Source of the DNA: Firmicutes bacterium UBA7510
Lineage (GTDB): Bacteria; Bacillota; Clostridia; Tissierellales; Sedimentibacteraceae
Reading direction: 5' to 3'
DNA: 31,619 nt
NCBI GenBank assembly: GCA_002479485.1
Contig: DLNM01000031.1
Span: 1 to 31,619 of the forward strand
Shown: piece after piece, positions 16,224 to 23,997 of the stretch
Numbering within the stretch: position 1 is the first letter of the stretch
Layout: every line of letters starts with the position of its first letter
Translations under genes and position numbers: made by a program
Notes under the pieces: generated by a model
Databases searched by the model: none
The model's input: the letters and a program-made list of their open reading frames with translations, nothing else
Told to the model about the DNA's origin: nothing

Positions 16224-16790
16224 ATGGAAATAATGTCAGATAGTAAGATTAATCATAGAGGGACTGCTTCTTTATTTACAGAACGTTTAATTTTAAGAAA
16301 ATTTATGATAAGTGATGCATATGATATGTTTAATAATTGGGCTTCTGACGAAGAGGTTGCTAAATATACCCTTTGGAGAATAAATGAGTCTATAAACGAA
16401 ACAAAGGAATTTTTAAAAGATTGGTGTATGAGGTATGATAGTAATCAATATTATCATTGGGCTATTGTTTATGAGGGTAATAAACAAGTTATCGGTTCTA
16501 TATCTATTTCATCAATTAATAATTATTTAAAATCATGTAATGTTGGGTATACTTTAGGTAAAAACTATTGGAATATGGGTATAGCTACAGAAGCTTTAAA
16601 ATGTATTATAAATTTTATGATTAATACTATTGGAATGGAAAGAATTTATGCATATCATGATATAAATAATGTTGCTTCTGGAAGAGTTATGCAAAAATGC
16701 GGAATGGAATTTATGAAAAGAAAAACTAAAATATTTTTAAACAGCAATAAGCATTTTATTGAGTGTGATTATTATTGCTTTAAAAAATAG
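16224..16790 (+). CDS. GNAT-family N-acetyltransferase, RimJ/RimL-like
   Basis: A 188-residue acetyl-CoA-dependent acetyltransferase. It shows the RimJ/RimL-like N-terminal TERLILRKFMISDAYDMF, the acetyl-CoA loop YWNMGIATEALKCII, and the C-terminal NNVASGRVMQKCGMEF pattern of Acetyltransf_3 proteins. The substrate is unknown. The start is ambiguous: ATG 16224 lies only 2 bases after gggtgag, while ATG 16233 (three codons later) has a longer spacing; the first is kept. It has its own promoter, and its stop abuts the tig promoter with no terminator between, so read-through into tig is possible. Confidence 0.83.
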   Translation: MEIMSDSKINHRGTASLFTERLILRKFMISDAYDMFNNWASDEEVAKYTLWRINESINETKEFLKDWCMRYDSNQYYHWAIVYEGNKQVIGSISISSINNYLKSCNVGYTLGKNYWNMGIATEALKCIINFMINTIGMERIYAYHDINNVASGRVMQKCGMEFMKRKTKIFLNSNKHFIECDYYCFKK

Positions 16791-16818
16791 TTGATTTTCA
16801 TTATGAATATGATATAAT
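16791..16818 (+). promoter_or_regulatory. Probable sigma-A promoter of tig
   Basis: TTGATT (16791-16796), a 16-base spacer and TATAAT (16813-16818), directly after the GNAT stop codon. It would give a leader of about 185 bases that contains the 26-base tandem repeats. Confidence 0.5.
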
Positions 16819-16849
16819 ATAATGGTTATTTATAAACATTATTATTTTA

Positions 16850-16946
16850 ATATTGTTTAATAATATTATTTTATGATATTGTTTAATAATATTATTTTAT
16901 GATATTGTTTAATAATATTATCTTATAATATTGTTTAATAATTATC
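16850..16946 (+). repeat. Tandem repeat, 26-base AT-rich unit, about 3.7 copies, in the tig leader
   Basis: Units start at 16850, 16876, 16902 and 16928. Each begins atattgtttaataatatta; copies 1 and 2 are identical over 26 bases, copy 3 differs at two positions and copy 4 is partial. The core aataatattatt is self-complementary, so neighbouring units can pair. The same unit occurs at 20234-20274 upstream of lon. Confidence 0.92.
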
Positions 16947-17010
16947 AAATAAAATGGAAAAGCAACAAATTTAACTATTATACATAGTATAAGAATATAT
17001 GGAGGATAAG

Positions 17011-18306
17011 ATGAGCGCAAATATTATTAAAAAGGAAAAGAATATCGTATCGATTGAATTTACAGTATCAAGAGAAGAATTTGATAAAGCTATTGATAAA
17101 GCATACTTAAAATTAAGAAACAGCATAACTATTCAAGGTTTTAGAAAAGGTAAAGCACCAAAACACATGATCGAAAAAAAATATGGTAAAAATGTGTTTT
17201 ATGATGATGCTATAGATATAGCATTATATGATGCATATCCAGAGGTTATAAAGGAATTAGATTTAAATCCAATTAATAGACCTCAAATTGATGTTAAGGA
17301 AATTGAAGATGATAAAGATTTAGTATTTACAGCTGATATAGAGGTTATGCCTGAAGTTGAGTTAGGACAGTATAAAGGTATAGAAATTGAAAAAGTTGAG
17401 TATAATGTAACTGATGAAGATGTAGATAATGAAATTAAAAAAATCCAAGATCAAAATTCAAGAATGATTGAAGTTACTGACAGAGCTGTTAAAGACGGTG
17501 ACACTTTAACTATTGATTACGCTGGATTTACTGGAGATATTCAGTTTGAAGGCGGTACAGCACAAAATCAAACATTAGTTATAGGTTCAAAAACTTTTAT
17601 ACCAGGATTTGAAGATCAACTTATAGGAAAAAATATAGGTGAAGAAGTTGAAGTTAATGTAACTTTCCCAGAAGAGTATCATTCAGAAGATTTAAAAGGA
17701 AAGGATGCTACTTTCAAAGTTACTATTCATGAAATAAAAGGAAAAGAAATGCCAGTTCTTGATGATGAATTTGCTAAAGATGTAAGTGAATTTGATACAT
17801 TAGAAGAATTAAAAGCTGATACTAGAAAAAATTTAGAAGAAAAAGCTAAAGAAAAAGAAAAAATAGAAAGTAATAATAAAGTAATTGAAAAAATTGTAAA
17901 TGATTCTAATGTTGAAGTTCCAGAAGTTTTAGTAGAAAGAGAAATAGATTATCAAGCTAAAAACTATGAGCAACAATTCCGTATGCAAGGTTTTGCTGGA
18001 AAAGAAATTGAAGATTTAATAAACAACTTAGTAAAGCAATATAAAGATAATTATAAAGACCAAGCTGTGTTTAATGTTAAAACTGACATGGTTATGAATG
18101 CTATAATAGAAAAAGAAAATATAACTGTAACTGATGAAGAGTTAACAGAAGAATTAAAGAAATTAGCAGAAGCTTACAAAATAGAAGAAGACAAATTTGA
18201 AGGCTTTAAAGAAAGTATGTTAAGTTCAAGCAAACAATATATAGAAGAAAGCATTCAAAAAAGAAAAGTTGTAGATTTAATTGTTGAAGAAACAAAATTT
18301 ATCTAA
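17011..18306 (+). CDS. tig: Trigger factor, ribosome-associated chaperone and PPIase
   Basis: A 431-residue chaperone that binds at the ribosome exit tunnel beside L23 and shields nascent chains. The N-terminal ribosome-binding domain carries the signature GFRKGKAP (43-50). The middle domain (about 150-240) is the FKBP-like PPIase, with VKDGDTLTIDYAGF and FIPGFEDQLIGKNIGEE. The C-terminal part is the charged helical cradle. ATG 17011 is used because ggagg (17001-17005) sits 5 bases before it; the in-frame ATG at 16999 overlaps the SD. It is the first gene of tig-clpP-clpX, a conserved clostridial order. Confidence 0.97.
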   Translation: MSANIIKKEKNIVSIEFTVSREEFDKAIDKAYLKLRNSITIQGFRKGKAPKHMIEKKYGKNVFYDDAIDIALYDAYPEVIKELDLNPINRPQIDVKEIEDDKDLVFTADIEVMPEVELGQYKGIEIEKVEYNVTDEDVDNEIKKIQDQNSRMIEVTDRAVKDGDTLTIDYAGFTGDIQFEGGTAQNQTLVIGSKTFIPGFEDQLIGKNIGEEVEVNVTFPEEYHSEDLKGKDATFKVTIHEIKGKEMPVLDDEFAKDVSEFDTLEELKADTRKNLEEKAKEKEKIESNNKVIEKIVNDSNVEVPEVLVEREIDYQAKNYEQQFRMQGFAGKEIEDLINNLVKQYKDNYKDQAVFNVKTDMVMNAIIEKENITVTDEELTEELKKLAEAYKIEEDKFEGFKESMLSSSKQYIEESIQKRKVVDLIVEETKFI

Positions 18307-18344
18307 GAATGCTTAATAATAAATAAGTAAAGGAGTATTGTAAT

Positions 18345-18926
18345 ATGGCTTTAGTACCTTATGTAGTCGAACAAACAGGAAAAGGAGAAAGATCATATGA
18401 TATTTTCTCTAGATTATTAAAAGATAGAATTATCATCTTAGGAGATGAGATAAATGATGTTACTGCAGGTTTGGTAGTTGCACAGCTAATATTTTTAGAA
18501 GCCGAGGATCCTGATAAGGATATACAACTATACATAAATAGTCCAGGCGGCTCTATATCAGCTGGAATGGCTATTTATGATACTATGCAGTATGTTAAGC
18601 CAGATGTTTCAACAATTTGTATAGGAATGGCAGCAAGTATGGGTTCATTCTTATTATCTTCAGGTGCAAAGGGCAAGAGATTTGCTTTACCTAACTCTGA
18701 AATAATGATTCATCAACCATTAGGTGGAATGCAAGGTCAAGCAACTGACATGAAAATACATGTTGATAGAATATTGAGAATTAAAGAAAATTTATATAAA
18801 ATTATGAGTAATAATACTGGCCAACCATATGAAAAAATAGCTAGAGACTGTGAAAGAGATAACTTCTTATCAGCTGAAGAAGCAAAAGCATATGGCTTAA
18901 TTGACGACATAATTGTTAAAAAATAA
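18345..18926 (+). CDS. clpP: ATP-dependent Clp protease proteolytic subunit
   Basis: A 193-residue serine protease forming the tetradecameric ClpP barrel. The catalytic triad is in place: Ser98 (GMAASMGSF), His123 (MIHQPLGG) and Asp172, with the oxyanion-loop NSPGGSISAG at 65-74. The N terminus MALVPYVVEQTGKGERSYDI is typical of housekeeping ClpP, including the short propeptide/axial loop. SD aaaggag precedes the ATG. It is followed 14 bases later by its partner ATPase clpX. Confidence 0.98.
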   Translation: MALVPYVVEQTGKGERSYDIFSRLLKDRIIILGDEINDVTAGLVVAQLIFLEAEDPDKDIQLYINSPGGSISAGMAIYDTMQYVKPDVSTICIGMAASMGSFLLSSGAKGKRFALPNSEIMIHQPLGGMQGQATDMKIHVDRILRIKENLYKIMSNNTGQPYEKIARDCERDNFLSAEEAKAYGLIDDIIVKK

Positions 18927-18940
18927 TTAGGAGTGTTTGA

Positions 18941-20203
18941 ATGAGCAAAAATATTGATAAGCAAGTAAAGTGCTCTTTTTGTGGTAAAACTCAGGAACAA
19001 GTTAGAAGACTTGTTGCTGGACCTAATGTGTATATTTGTGATGAATGTATTGAGTTATGTAATGAAATAGTTGAAGATGAAATGGAATACTTTAAGGAGC
19101 CTGAATTTATTGAGCTTTCTAAACCTATGGAAATGAAGGAAAAGTTAGATCAATATGTTATAAAGCAAGATAAAGCAAAAAAAGCTTTAGCTGTTTCTGT
19201 ATATAATCATTATAAAAGAATAAATAAATTAGTCAGCGAAGAAGATGTAGAGCTTCAAAAGAGTAATATACTTTTACTTGGACCTACTGGAAGTGGAAAA
19301 ACATATTTAGCACAGACTTTAGCAAAGATGATAAATGTACCTTTTGCAATAGCTGATGCCACTTCTTTAACTGAAGCTGGATATGTTGGTGAGGATGTTG
19401 AAAACATCTTATTAAAACTAATTCAAGCTGCTGATTATGATATTGAAAGAGCCGAAAAAGGTATAATTTACATTGATGAGATTGACAAGATAGCAAGAAA
19501 ATCAGAGAACCCATCTATAACAAGAGATGTAAGCGGTGAAGGTGTGCAGCAGGCACTTCTTAAAATCTTAGAGGGAACAGTTGCTAATGTACCTCCACAG
19601 GGAGGAAGAAAGCATCCACAGCAAGAGTTCATCCAAATTGACACATCTAATATATTATTTGTATTAGGTGGAGCTTTTGATGGTATAGATAAAATTATAC
19701 AAAAAAGAATTGGTAAGAAAACAATGGGCTTTGGGTCAGATGTATCTCATAATAACATTAAAGATACTGAGGCTTTATTATCACATATCCAACCTATTGA
19801 CCTTTTAAAATATGGTTTGATACCAGAGTTTGTTGGAAGAATGCCAGTTATAGTTACATTAGATAAATTAGATAAGGATGCTTTAATTAAGATATTGACA
19901 GAGCCTAAAAATGCTTTGATAAAGCAATATAAGCATTTATTTAAAATTGATAATGTAGAATTAGAAATTGAACAGGATGCACTTGAATTGGTAGCTGAAA
20001 AGGCATTAGAAATAAATACTGGAGCGCGTGGACTAAGAGGAATTTTAGAAAACATTATGCTCGATGTAATGTATGAAATACCATCAAGAAAAGATGTAAA
20101 GAAATGTATAATTACTAAAGAAACTGTTCTTAAAAATAGTGAGCCTACTCTCGTTTTAAATAAGGCATCACAAAAAAGTATTAATAAAGAAAATGCATCA
20201 TAA
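18941..20203 (+). CDS. clpX: ATP-dependent Clp protease ATP-binding subunit ClpX
   Basis: A 420-residue AAA+ unfoldase that feeds substrates to ClpP. The zinc-binding domain has C11xxC14 and C33xxC36. Walker A is GPTGSGKT (114-121), the pore loop is GYVG (147-150), Walker B is IIYIDEID with Asp179-Glu180, and MGFG lies in the position of the ClpP-binding IGF loop. A sensor-2-type NTGARGLRGILE segment is near the C terminus. The stop codon overlaps the terminator stem, so the unit ends here. Confidence 0.98.
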   Translation: MSKNIDKQVKCSFCGKTQEQVRRLVAGPNVYICDECIELCNEIVEDEMEYFKEPEFIELSKPMEMKEKLDQYVIKQDKAKKALAVSVYNHYKRINKLVSEEDVELQKSNILLLGPTGSGKTYLAQTLAKMINVPFAIADATSLTEAGYVGEDVENILLKLIQAADYDIERAEKGIIYIDEIDKIARKSENPSITRDVSGEGVQQALLKILEGTVANVPPQGGRKHPQQEFIQIDTSNILFVLGGAFDGIDKIIQKRIGKKTMGFGSDVSHNNIKDTEALLSHIQPIDLLKYGLIPEFVGRMPVIVTLDKLDKDALIKILTEPKNALIKQYKHLFKIDNVELEIEQDALELVAEKALEINTGARGLRGILENIMLDVMYEIPSRKDVKKCIITKETVLKNSEPTLVLNKASQKSINKENAS

Positions 20204-20232
20204 AACTGCCTGCCTTGATTAGGCAGTTTTTT
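20202..20232 (+). terminator. Rho-independent terminator of tig-clpP-clpX
   Basis: A 10-bp stem, aaaactgcct (20202-20211) with aggcagtttt (20221-20230), a 9-base loop and six T. The stem begins within the clpX stop codon. Confidence 0.9.
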
Positions 20233-20233
20233 A

Positions 20234-20274
20234 TTAATAATATTATTTTATAATATTGTTTAATAATATTATTT
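20234..20274 (+). repeat. 26-base AT-rich unit upstream of lon, 1.6 copies
   Basis: Bases 20234-20252 match the last three quarters of the tig-leader unit, and 20253-20274 match the first 22 bases of the next unit, in phase. The pair therefore continues the tandem register seen at 16850-16946. It fills the space between the clpX terminator and the lon SD. Confidence 0.85.
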
Positions 20275-20301
20275 GAAACTATTATCATAGAGGTGAATCT
20301 A

Positions 20302-22623
20302 TTGAAAAACTATAAAAAGGAAAATAAAAAACTCCCATTGATTCCCATTAGAGGTATTGGTATATTTCCTAATATGCTAATACATTTTGACGTTGGTCGT
20401 GAAAGATCTATAAATGCTTTAGAAGAAGCAATGCTTGAAGACTCAAATGTATTTTTGACAGTACAAAAGGAAGCAAATGTAGATAATCCTACAATTGAGG
20501 ATTTTAATGAAGTAGGGGTAGTATGTAAAATAAAGCAAATGCTTAAAATGCCTGGTGAAAATATTAGAGTTTTAGCTGAAGGTATAAATAGAGCGAAAAT
20601 ATTAGAAATAATACAGGAAGAACCATATTTTGAAGCAAATATAGATGAATATTCATATATTGCTGAAACCGAAATAGATGAACAAAATGAAGCTACACGA
20701 AGATTTTGTTTGGAAACATTTGAACAATATGCTTCTGTTCATAATAAAATATCATTGGATGTCGTTCAATCAGTAAAAAATATTTCTAACCCTGATAAGT
20801 TAGCTGATACTTTGGCTTCTTATATATATCTTAAAGCAGATGATAAACAAAAATTGTTAGAAATATTTGATCCATTCAAAAGATTATCTGAATTAATTAA
20901 TCTGTTTGTTGAAGAGACAAATGTTATACAAATAGAAGAAAAGATTAGTGAAAGAGTTAAAAAGCAAGTAAACGACTACCAAAGAGAATATTATTTAAAA
21001 GAGCAGCTTAAGGCTATACAAAAAGAACTTGGTGATGACGACGAAGATGACGAGGAAGGTTACAAAAAAAGAGCAGAAGATAAAAATTTACCTAAAGAGG
21101 TAAAAGAAAAAGTAATTAAAGAAATTAAGAAATTAAATAGAATATCTTCATCATCTCCTGATGCTGGTGTAATTAGAACATATCTTGATTTTGTTTTCGA
21201 TTTGCCTTGGAATAAAAAAAGTAAGGACAATAAGGACATAAAGTTAGCTCGTAATATATTAGAAAAGGATCATTTTGGATTAGAGGATGTAAAAGAAAGA
21301 ATTCTTGAACATTTAGCTGTTCGTCAGTTAAATCCTAAGAAAAAAGGTTCTATATTATGTTTAGTTGGACCTCCAGGTGTTGGAAAAACATCAATAGCAA
21401 GCTCAATTGCTAGAGCAATGGACAGAAAATTTATTAGAATTTCATTGGGTGGAGTAAGAGACGAAGCGGAAATTAGAGGTCACAGAAGAACTTATGTTGG
21501 AGCTATACCTGGCAGAATAATTGATTCTATTTCAAAGGTAAAAGTAAATAATCCTGTGTTTTTATTAGACGAAATTGATAAATTAGCCAGTGATTATAAA
21601 GGGGATCCTGCTTCGGCATTACTAGAGGCACTTGACCCAGAACAAAATACAACTTTTACAGACCATTATTTGGATTTACCATTTGATTTATCTAATGTAA
21701 TGTTTATAACAACGGCTAATAGTACAAGCACTATACCTGGACCTCTTCTTGATAGAATGGAAGTTATTGAGGTATCAGGCTATACTGATGAAGAGAAATT
21801 CAATATAGCAGAAAAATATTTATTAAATAAACAAATTAAAGATAACGGCTTAACAAATGCTGACATAAAAGTATCAAAAGGAGTAATAGAGGAAATAATC
21901 CAACATTACACTAGAGAATCTGGTGTTAGAAGCTTAGAAAGAAACATAGGTAAACTTGTTAGAAAGGCAGCGGTATTAATTGTTGAAAACAAGAAAAAAC
22001 CTATAGTTGTTAATACTAAGAATTTAATAAATTTTCTAGGAGCTCCAAAATATTTATTTGATACAACTTATGATGATAATCAAATTGGTATTGTTACTGG
22101 ACTTGCGTGGACTTCTGTAGGTGGTGAAACATTATTTGTTGAAGTAAATATTATGAAAGGCGATGGCAAGCTTCAGTTAACAGGACAACTTGGTGATGTT
22201 ATGAAAGAATCTGCTATGGCAGGTCTAAGCTATATAAAAGCAAATGCTGACAAATATAATATAGATAGTAAAATACTAAAAGAAAATGACATTCACGTAC
22301 ATGTGCCAGAGGGTGCTATACCGAAGGATGGTCCATCAGCAGGAATAACAATTACTACAGCGATTTTATCAGCTCTGACAAATAACTATATTTATAAAGA
22401 TGTAGCTATGACTGGTGAAATTACAATTAGAGGAAGAGTTTTACCAATTGGTGGATTAAAAGAAAAATTACTGGCTGCTAAAAGAGCTGGTATAAGAAAA
22501 GTTATTTTACCAATTAAAAATAAACCTGATGTATTAAAAATTAAATCTAAAGTAATAAAAACTTTAGATATTGTGTATGCTAATACAATAGATGAAGTAA
22601 TAGAAAATGCATTTGTTAAATAA
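20302..22623 (+). CDS. lon: ATP-dependent Lon protease (LonA)
   Basis: A 773-residue cytoplasmic AAA+ protease degrading damaged and short-lived regulatory proteins. It has the N-terminal substrate-binding LON domain (about 1-200), a coiled-coil linker, the AAA+ module with Walker A GPPGVGKT (356-363), and the C-terminal protease domain with catalytic Ser679 (PKDGPSAG) and Lys720 (LPIGGLKEK). The TTG at 20302 is preferred: gaggtg lies 6 bases before it, whereas the in-frame GTG at 20293 is part of that SD. No promoter is obvious between the clpX terminator and the gene except the AT-rich repeat itself. Confidence 0.97.
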   Translation: MKNYKKENKKLPLIPIRGIGIFPNMLIHFDVGRERSINALEEAMLEDSNVFLTVQKEANVDNPTIEDFNEVGVVCKIKQMLKMPGENIRVLAEGINRAKILEIIQEEPYFEANIDEYSYIAETEIDEQNEATRRFCLETFEQYASVHNKISLDVVQSVKNISNPDKLADTLASYIYLKADDKQKLLEIFDPFKRLSELINLFVEETNVIQIEEKISERVKKQVNDYQREYYLKEQLKAIQKELGDDDEDDEEGYKKRAEDKNLPKEVKEKVIKEIKKLNRISSSSPDAGVIRTYLDFVFDLPWNKKSKDNKDIKLARNILEKDHFGLEDVKERILEHLAVRQLNPKKKGSILCLVGPPGVGKTSIASSIARAMDRKFIRISLGGVRDEAEIRGHRRTYVGAIPGRIIDSISKVKVNNPVFLLDEIDKLASDYKGDPASALLEALDPEQNTTFTDHYLDLPFDLSNVMFITTANSTSTIPGPLLDRMEVIEVSGYTDEEKFNIAEKYLLNKQIKDNGLTNADIKVSKGVIEEIIQHYTRESGVRSLERNIGKLVRKAAVLIVENKKKPIVVNTKNLINFLGAPKYLFDTTYDDNQIGIVTGLAWTSVGGETLFVEVNIMKGDGKLQLTGQLGDVMKESAMAGLSYIKANADKYNIDSKILKENDIHVHVPEGAIPKDGPSAGITITTAILSALTNNYIYKDVAMTGEITIRGRVLPIGGLKEKLLAAKRAGIRKVILPIKNKPDVLKIKSKVIKTLDIVYANTIDEVIENAFVK

Positions 22624-22646
22624 GAATTTAGCAGGGCTAAATTCTT
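22622..22646 (+). terminator. Hairpin after lon, possible weak terminator or attenuator
   Basis: Perfect 11-bp inverted repeat aagaatttagc (22622-22632)/gctaaattctt (22636-22646) with a 3-base loop, overlapping the lon stop codon. The T tract is short (attt), so termination may be partial and engB may be co-transcribed. Confidence 0.55.
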
Positions 22647-22666
22647 ATTTACAATGAGAAGAGGTT

Positions 22667-22718
22667 AGCGTGAAAAAAAACATTCACGTTATCTATTTGT
22701 GATGCCACTTCGTGGCAT
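22667..22718 (+). repeat. Modular intergenic hairpin element, copy C (H1-H3)
   Basis: H1: cgtgaa (22669-22674)/ttcacg (22683-22688), A-rich loop ending in ca. H3: atgccac (22702-22708)/gtggcat (22712-22718), loop ttc. The linker atttgtg before H3 and the aat after it match copy B. The SD gagagg of engB (22722-22727) follows. H2 is missing. Confidence 0.75.
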
Positions 22719-22732
22719 AATGAGAGGTTATT

Positions 22733-23332
22733 ATGATTATAAAAAAATCGGAATTGTTAATTACTGCAGCTAAAAAAGAACAATATCCTGAGACTACTGT
22801 ACCTGAAATAGCATTTGCTGGTAAATCCAATGTTGGCAAGTCATCTATGATTAATGCGTTATTAAATAGGAAATCTTTGGCTCGTACCAGTTCTCAACCA
22901 GGAAAAACACAAACTATTAATTTTTACAACATAAATGATATTTTAAATTTCGTTGATTTGCCCGGTTATGGTTACGCAAAGGTGTCGAAAAGTGAAAAGG
23001 AAAAATGGGGTAAAATGATAGAGACATATCTCACTAGTAGAGAACAGCTAAAGGAAGTTATTTTACTTGTCGACATTAGACATGAACCTAATGCTAATGA
23101 TATACAAATGTATGAATGGATAAAATCATTCGGTTATACTGGATTTGTTATAGCAACAAAAGCTGATAAAATTTCAAAGGGACAAAGAGACAAATATATT
23201 AGTATCATTAAAAAAACATTAAATATTGAAGATAAGAATTTTATTATACCATTTTCAGCTTCTGAGAAGGTAAATGTCGAAAAAGTTTGGGATTTGTTTG
23301 AAAATATAATAGAATTTGATGATAATGAATGA
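22733..23332 (+). CDS. engB: Ribosome biogenesis GTP-binding protein EngB (YsxC/YihA)
   Basis: A 199-residue TRAFAC-class GTPase required for late assembly of the 50S subunit. Motifs: G1 GKSNVGKS (30-37), the switch I stretch around SSQPGKTQTINFY, G3 DLPGYGYA and G4 TKAD, with the SAS G5 motif near the C terminus. It is located directly after lon, as in Bacillus and many Clostridia (lonA-ysxC). The ATG has gagagg about 5 bases upstream, immediately after hairpin element C. Confidence 0.96.
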   Translation: MIIKKSELLITAAKKEQYPETTVPEIAFAGKSNVGKSSMINALLNRKSLARTSSQPGKTQTINFYNINDILNFVDLPGYGYAKVSKSEKEKWGKMIETYLTSREQLKEVILLVDIRHEPNANDIQMYEWIKSFGYTGFVIATKADKISKGQRDKYISIIKKTLNIEDKNFIIPFSASEKVNVEKVWDLFENIIEFDDNE

Positions 23333-23362
23333 TTAAGTTGATATTTAATGGGTATATAACAC

Positions 23363-23767
23363 ATGACTGAAAGGATGTGTTGTGAAGTGAGTCAAATTAT
23401 CAAGAAGAATATCAAAAGCGATATAAGCATAATGAATGATATAGTTACTGATATTATATTAAGTATTGATAAGAAAATCGGGGAAGATAATTTATTTAAC
23501 ATTAAGCTAATACTAAGTGAGCTTATCGTAAACAGCATTATACATGGAAACAACAATGAAAGCGATAAAAATATTTTTATTTATCTATTTATTGATGATA
23601 AATGGATAGAAATAAGTGTTAGTGATGAAGGTGAAGGATTTAAATATTCAAAAAATTTAGAACCTTGCACTTTTTGTGAATCTGGTAGAGGACTACTTTT
23701 AGTTGAAGGTCTATCAGATCACTTTATTGTATACAAAAATTTTATTACTAGTATAAAGTATATTTAG
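23363..23767 (+). CDS. ATP-binding protein, RsbW/SpoIIAB-like anti-sigma-type HATPase
   Basis: A 134-residue (or 126 from the later start) GHKL ATPase/kinase of the serine-kinase anti-sigma class. The N box is SELIVNSIIHGNNN, G1 is SDEGEGF and G2 is GRGLLLVEGL; there is no other domain. Such proteins bind or phosphorylate sigma-factor antagonists, but no partner (STAS protein or sigma factor) is next to it, so its target is unknown. The start is uncertain. ATG 23363 lacks a good SD and lies within a 7-bp hairpin (23358-23364 with 23375-23381), while GTG 23387 has gaaagg, in that hairpin's loop, 12 bases upstream. It lies 30 bases after engB. Confidence 0.8.
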   Translation: MTERMCCEVSQIIKKNIKSDISIMNDIVTDIILSIDKKIGEDNLFNIKLILSELIVNSIIHGNNNESDKNIFIYLFIDDKWIEISVSDEGEGFKYSKNLEPCTFCESGRGLLLVEGLSDHFIVYKNFITSIKYI

Positions 23768-23816
23768 TTAATATAATTGAATAATTTTTATGTTTTAATA
23801 ATAATTAAATATTGAT

Positions 23817-23842
23817 ATAATAATACCGTTAGGTATTATTAT
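23817..23842. other. Hairpin in the intergenic region before the helicase unit
   Basis: An 11-bp AT-rich inverted repeat with the ends ataataatacc (23817-23827) and ggtattattat (23832-23842) and a 4-base loop. TTGATA overlaps its left edge at 23812-23817. It could be an operator or a weak terminator; there is no clear T tract. Confidence 0.4.
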
Positions 23843-23866
23843 TAAATGGCTTGCATAGCAAGACTA

Positions 23867-23875
23867 TGATATAAT
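23867..23875 (+). promoter_or_regulatory. Possible extended -10 promoter for the helicase unit
   Basis: TGATATAAT: TG, one base, then a perfect TATAAT at 23870-23875. No good -35 is found 17 bases upstream. A start about 7 bases on would fall in the middle of the following hairpin, so the two signals probably serve different genes. Confidence 0.35.
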
Positions 23876-23903
23876 AAACACTATAAAGTATAGTGTTTTA
23901 TTT
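23876..23903 (+). terminator. Rho-independent terminator after the HATPase gene
   Basis: A perfect 10-bp stem, aaacactata (23876-23885) with tatagtgttt (23889-23898), a 3-base loop and a T-rich tail. Confidence 0.7.
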
Positions 23904-23923
23904 TTTGGAGCTGAGGTTGAAAA

Positions 23924-23995
23924 ATGATGAAAACCCATTTTAAAAAAATGAGTAAGAAAGTAGGCACCGAGTCCATACACGGTGTATGGGCATAA
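23924..23995 (+). CDS. Possible 23-residue leader peptide upstream of the helicase
   Basis: An ATG with gagg 7 bases upstream opens a short frame whose stop (23993-23995) is 2 bases before the helicase ATG. The basic N-terminal half (MMKTHFKKMSKKVG) is followed by residues encoded by the hairpin element 23954-23995. It may serve for translational coupling, since the helicase lacks a good SD of its own. It could equally be chance; there is no homology evidence. Confidence 0.3.
   Translation: MMKTHFKKMSKKVGTESIHGVWA
23954..23995 (+). repeat. Intergenic hairpin element, short-loop copy
   Basis: It begins aagaaagtaggcaccgag (23954-23971), 16 of 18 bases identical to 6047-6064. The hairpin gtccataca/tgtatgggc, loop cgg, follows (23971-23991) and then ataa. 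The long-loop copy at 6047-6132 has the same ends with an inner insert. It lies directly before the helicase start. Confidence 0.7.
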
Positions 23996-23997
23996 GA

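Noticed and set aside
16850..16946. CRISPR array
   Set aside because: The units are directly adjacent with no unique spacers, are AT-rich, and have no cas genes nearby.
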